This document shows, one piece after another, positions 15,618 through 18,134 of a DNA stretch of 18,134 bases; the stretch's first letter is position 1, and every line of letters starts with the position of its first letter. This DNA is from UBA4615 sp049422085 (GTDB taxonomy: Bacteria > Pseudomonadota > Gammaproteobacteria > Burkholderiales > Burkholderiaceae_E): contig JBMSOD010000035.1 in assembly GCA_049422085.1 (NCBI GenBank), positions 1-18,134 of the forward strand, in the 5' to 3' direction. The translations under genes were made by a program, and so were the position numbers. The notes below the pieces were generated by a model. That model made no database searches, had not been told where the DNA came from, and worked only from the letters and a program-made list of their open reading frames with translations.

Positions 15618-15901
15618 CAGTCGATCAGGGTCAGGATGTCGTCAAAGCTGCTGACGACAAGCACTTCCCGCACGGACGCCCTGGCACCACTGACGCGAAT
15701 GACGCCGCCTTGCTGCTCAGCGTAATTTGCGGCCACCAGCAAGACCCGCAGCCCGGCGCTGCTCAGGAATTCGACCTTCGACAAATCCAGCAACATCGAC
15801 CCCCGGCCTGCCTGAAGAACAGCCATCATCTCAGCCTGGCATTGTCGGCTGTTGCTTGAATCAAGCCTTCCGACCGGGGTGTAGACAGCTGATTGGGACA
15901 T
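15617..15901 (-). CDS. STAS-domain anti-anti-sigma factor (RsbV/SpoIIAA-like)
   Basis: 94 residues, a single STAS domain. MLLDLSKVEFLSSAGLRVLL (36-55) matches the conserved strand-loop-helix, with Ser48 aligned to the serine phosphorylated by switch kinases; the preceding Asp of the Bacillus proteins is Ser47 here. In partner switching the dephosphorylated protein binds an anti-sigma kinase and releases its target. The cognate phosphatase follows at once by a 1-base stop/start overlap, and the candidate kinase-like domain is fused to the permease behind it. It is the first gene of the minus-strand run. No strong ribosome site or sigma-70 promoter is visible upstream. Confidence 0.93.
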   Translation of the reverse strand: MSQSAVYTPVGRLDSSNSRQCQAEMMAVLQAGRGSMLLDLSKVEFLSSAGLRVLLVAANYAEQQGGVIRVSGARASVREVLVVSSFDDILTLID

Positions 15902-16059
15902 CTGGGGTCAGTCTGGGCGCGAGAGGGGGGATGGGATCAAAGAGCGCAACCCCCTTTTGAACGATCGATCAGTGGATTCAGAACCTACCCGGGAAATCCG
16001 ATCGCTCGACTGAAGCTTGACTCCAGATGCATTGTAAGAGACTGTGAGGGTCGTCCGCA

Positions 16060-16128
16060 GCCGTCGCCAAAGCCTCCGTCACCTTTACGCTGGATGAACT
16101 CAAAGAACACGGGGCTCGTGCTGAATGC
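16060..16128 (-). pseudogene. Remnant resembling 4-hydroxyphenylpyruvate dioxygenase C-terminal region
   Basis: In the 297-bp gap between the STAS and sulfatase genes, the minus frame reads AFSTSPVFFEFIQRKGDG followed by GFGDG. This closely resembles the 4-hydroxyphenylpyruvate dioxygenase segment FFEFIQRKGD-x-GFGEG, whose FFE glutamate is an iron ligand. Similarity stops abruptly on both sides: the expected downstream NFKALFE helix is absent in all three frames. It is therefore a short decayed fragment, not a gene. I see nothing else in the rest of the gap (15902-16198) except the promoter region expected for the STAS operon. Confidence 0.55.
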
Positions 16129-16198
16129 CCTTGTTCTCTGGCAGGCGTAACGCCACAGGGCTTTCTGGTCATTGAACCAAACCCCCTTTGGCCAGGAA

Positions 16199-17638
16199 TC
16201 AGCGTAATGGCACGGGGCTTGCCCCTGCGGGCCCTTTGCCCAGAGCCGCTTCCCGGCCGCCAAATCGGGCAATCAGTGCGTCTTGATCGGCCTTGGCGCG
16301 CTGGTCTGTGGCCAATGGGTCAAGCATCTGATTGAGAAGCGATGCCAGGTGCTCTCGGATCGGCCGATAGCCTTCATCCGCGCCGAGATCTACGGCTTGA
16401 CCTGGATCGGCCGCCATATCAAACAATTCTGGCTCATAGCCCACGTAGTGGTGATAGGCCCATTGGCCCTGCCTCACCAGGTAGGCTGCACTGGGCGAGC
16501 CCACGGCGTGGTACTCGCTAAAGCCGATCCGTTGAGGATCGTCTTTCTCGTTGGCGATCTCCACAAGTGATCGGCCCGGAAGACCAGGGTCTGCAGGCAG
16601 GTTTGCGTTGTCGAGTACGGTAGGGGCAATGTCGATCAGATTGACCTGGGTCGCACAGATTTTGCCAGAGGGGATCCCCGGCCCCGCCAGGATCAATGGA
16701 ATGTGAGTCGCTTCGCGGTAGAGCGTCGATTTATTCCACATCCCGCGCACACCCTGGTTGTCGCCATGATCGCTACTCATGATCACTCGGGTGGAGGCCT
16801 GCAAACCGGTTTGTGTGAGCGCTTGCAGCACTTTGCCGATTTGTTCATCAATGAAGCAGACCAAGGCGTAATAGCAGGCCAAAGCCAGGCGGCGGCGCTC
16901 GGGCGTGCCTAATTCATCATCGGCATTTGAAAAATCTGCATGTCGTTGCACCCAGGGGTGACGCAGGTAGCCGCTCTGAGGATGCAGCCTGGGATCGGCG
17001 ATGGCATTGATGTCGATTGCATCGAGATAGCGTTGGGGCACGACCAAAGGAAAATGGGGGGCAACAAAACCGACAAACAAGGTCCACGGAGCTGCATCTT
17101 TCTCGGCTGCCTTGTCATTCAGCCACTGCGCTGCGTGATCTGCCGAGGCGATGTCATACCGGTTATAGCTGGACAGCCCGGCGCCGAGCTCGGTAAACAG
17201 ACGCGATGGACGCGGCGTGCTGGGCAATGGGTTGCGCACCGAGCCCCAGACCTGACCGATGCCGTCGGCCAAATGCAAGGGATCGTGCTGCCTGGAAAAA
17301 CCGGTCGGCGCTGTGCCATTGACGTAGTGCAGTTTGCCTATCGACTCGACGCAATGGCCAGCCGCTTGCAGGGCATGCCCCCAACTGGCCGTGCGTCCGT
17401 CATAGCCCATGGCGTTATCCCAATACGCGATGTCATGCACCCAGCGCCCCGTCGCCAGTGCAGCCCTTGCGGGCACACAGATTGGAGAAGGCGTGAGGGC
17501 TTGCGTGAATCGGGTGCCACGGGCAGCGAGTGCATCCAGGTTGGGGGTCTTGACGAAGGGGTGGCCAGCGCAGCCCAAGGCATGGGCATCTTGCTCATCG
17601 GTCAGCAAGATCAGGCTATTGAATGGTTTTGCAGTCAT
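16199..17638 (-). CDS. Sulfatase (choline-sulfatase/arylsulfatase-like, type I)
   Basis: 479 residues, alkaline-phosphatase superfamily. The N-terminal metal motif is LTDEQ (Asp14-Glu15). The formylglycine motif C-x-P-x-R is intact as CVPAR (54-58) followed by AALATGR, so maturation by a formylglycine-generating enzyme is expected. Other active-site matches are GKLHY (101-105; Lys102, His104), APHFP (193-197), SSDHGD (288-293) and WNKSTLYREATHIPLI with Lys303. The layout and DEQ motif are closest to choline-sulfatase-like enzymes, but phosphonate monoester hydrolases share it. No signal peptide is seen, suggesting a cytoplasmic enzyme. It follows a second sulfatase on the same strand by 49 bases. 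GC and codon use are lower than in the genes to the left. Confidence 0.92.
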   Translation of the reverse strand: MTAKPFNSLILLTDEQDAHALGCAGHPFVKTPNLDALAARGTRFTQALTPSPICVPARAALATGRWVHDIAYWDNAMGYDGRTASWGHALQAAGHCVESIGKLHYVNGTAPTGFSRQHDPLHLADGIGQVWGSVRNPLPSTPRPSRLFTELGAGLSSYNRYDIASADHAAQWLNDKAAEKDAAPWTLFVGFVAPHFPLVVPQRYLDAIDINAIADPRLHPQSGYLRHPWVQRHADFSNADDELGTPERRRLALACYYALVCFIDEQIGKVLQALTQTGLQASTRVIMSSDHGDNQGVRGMWNKSTLYREATHIPLILAGPGIPSGKICATQVNLIDIAPTVLDNANLPADPGLPGRSLVEIANEKDDPQRIGFSEYHAVGSPSAAYLVRQGQWAYHHYVGYEPELFDMAADPGQAVDLGADEGYRPIREHLASLLNQMLDPLATDQRAKADQDALIARFGGREAALGKGPAGASPVPLR

Positions 17639-17687
17639 GGGCTAATGATGCAATGTGGCGATGCGTTGAAGCGCAGCAGGATAAAAA

Positions 17688-18134
17688 TCAAGCGGGCCCC
17701 ACCGGCTCAGGGAGCGGGTTGCGAATATCGTCGGGGCGATCCAGGAGTCGCTGCATCAATTCCTCACGCAAGCCACGATGCCTTGGATCATCAAACAGGT
17801 TTTCGAGCTCGTAGGGATCATTGCTGAGGTCGTACATTTCACCGACCCCACTGTCCAATTCAACCGTCAGCTTTGCGCTTCGAGTACGCACCGTTCGCAA
17901 GTCCAGGGCCACGCCGCAACGCGACGGCCCCAGCCGCCACTCGTTATAGGCGTGATCGCGCTCTGCATTGACCTCGTCGAGGAGAAGCGGCCTTAGGCTC
18001 TTGCTGTGCACCGCAGAAGGCACCGGTGTTGACGCGTAGTCGGCGAATGTCGCTGCCAGATCAATTGTGGATACGGTCTGATCGTTCACGTGATTTTCTG
18101 CAACTCCGGGCCCGCGCATGATCAAGCCTACACG
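17688..18134 (-). CDS. Second sulfatase-like protein, C-terminal part only (N-terminus beyond window edge)
   Basis: The minus frame enters open at the right edge (reading RVGLIMRGPGV) and ends at 17688, giving about 148 residues. The C-terminal sulfatase features are visible: IMRGPGV, then VSTIDLAATFADYA, SLRPLL, HAYNEWR and the EMYDLSNDPYELENLFDDP segment typical of this family's C-terminal subdomain. The catalytic N-terminal part lies outside the window. The tandem arrangement with the next sulfatase suggests a shared sulfate-ester or phosphonate substrate pathway. Confidence 0.88.
   Translation of the reverse strand, partial: RVGLIMRGPGVAENHVNDQTVSTIDLAATFADYASTPVPSAVHSKSLRPLLLDEVNAERDHAYNEWRLGPSRCGVALDLRTVRTRSAKLTVELDSGVGEMYDLSNDPYELENLFDDPRHRGLREELMQRLLDRPDDIRNPLPEPVGPA

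Noticed and set aside
15924..15958. G6 and C5 runs followed by TTTT, which could form a weak plus-strand terminator
   Set aside because: The loop is about 20 bases and there is no plus-strand gene to terminate here; probably chance in the STAS leader.

Overview
The window looks like a chromosomal accessory region of a high-GC betaproteobacterium, most likely Burkholderiales. The basis is the three Bug/TctC-type periplasmic receptors, the GC-rich codon use and the dense, translationally coupled operons. No rRNA, tRNA, CRISPR array, transposase or integrase was seen.

Layout. (1) 1-541, minus: the N-terminal part of a Bug receptor that runs off the left edge. (2) 714-4661, plus: an MFS exporter-like permease, a thiolase-fold enzyme, its DUF35 zinc-ribbon/OB-fold partner and an NADPH-dependent medium-chain reductase. 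The last three overlap by ATGA, and two tandem hairpins follow. This looks like a catabolic module for acyl-CoA or enone intermediates. (3) 4794-5576, minus: an HSD10-like short-chain dehydrogenase, divergent from a glutathione S-transferase (5680-6429, plus). (4) 6516-8573, minus: two tandem Bug receptors without TctA/TctB, divergent from a beta-lactamase-fold serine hydrolase (8693-9982, plus). A perfect 16-bp tandem repeat lies between them.

(5) 9990-15901, minus, is the most unusual part. It is a run of six tightly packed genes: a STAS anti-anti-sigma protein, a membrane-anchored SpoIIE/RsbU-type PP2C phosphatase, an NCS2 (uracil/xanthine) permease with an RsbW-like ATPase-type domain at its C-terminus, an exported protein of unknown family, an alpha/beta hydrolase and an L-aspartate dehydrogenase. 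The first three supply the phosphatase, antagonist and switch-kinase roles of a partner-switching system, with the kinase-like domain fused to a transporter. The permease appears to have lost its usual nucleobase-binding acidic residues, and the ATPase-type domain has lost its glycine boxes. I infer a membrane 'transceptor' that passes ligand status to a STAS switch. No sigma factor or other output gene is in the window.

(6) 16199-18134, minus: a complete choline-sulfatase-like sulfatase and the C-terminal part of a second sulfatase, in DNA of visibly lower GC. The 297-bp gap between the STAS gene and the sulfatase holds a short decayed remnant resembling the C-terminal part of 4-hydroxyphenylpyruvate dioxygenase, which suggests a rearrangement junction.

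All family assignments were made by reading motifs from the sequence; no database search was possible.
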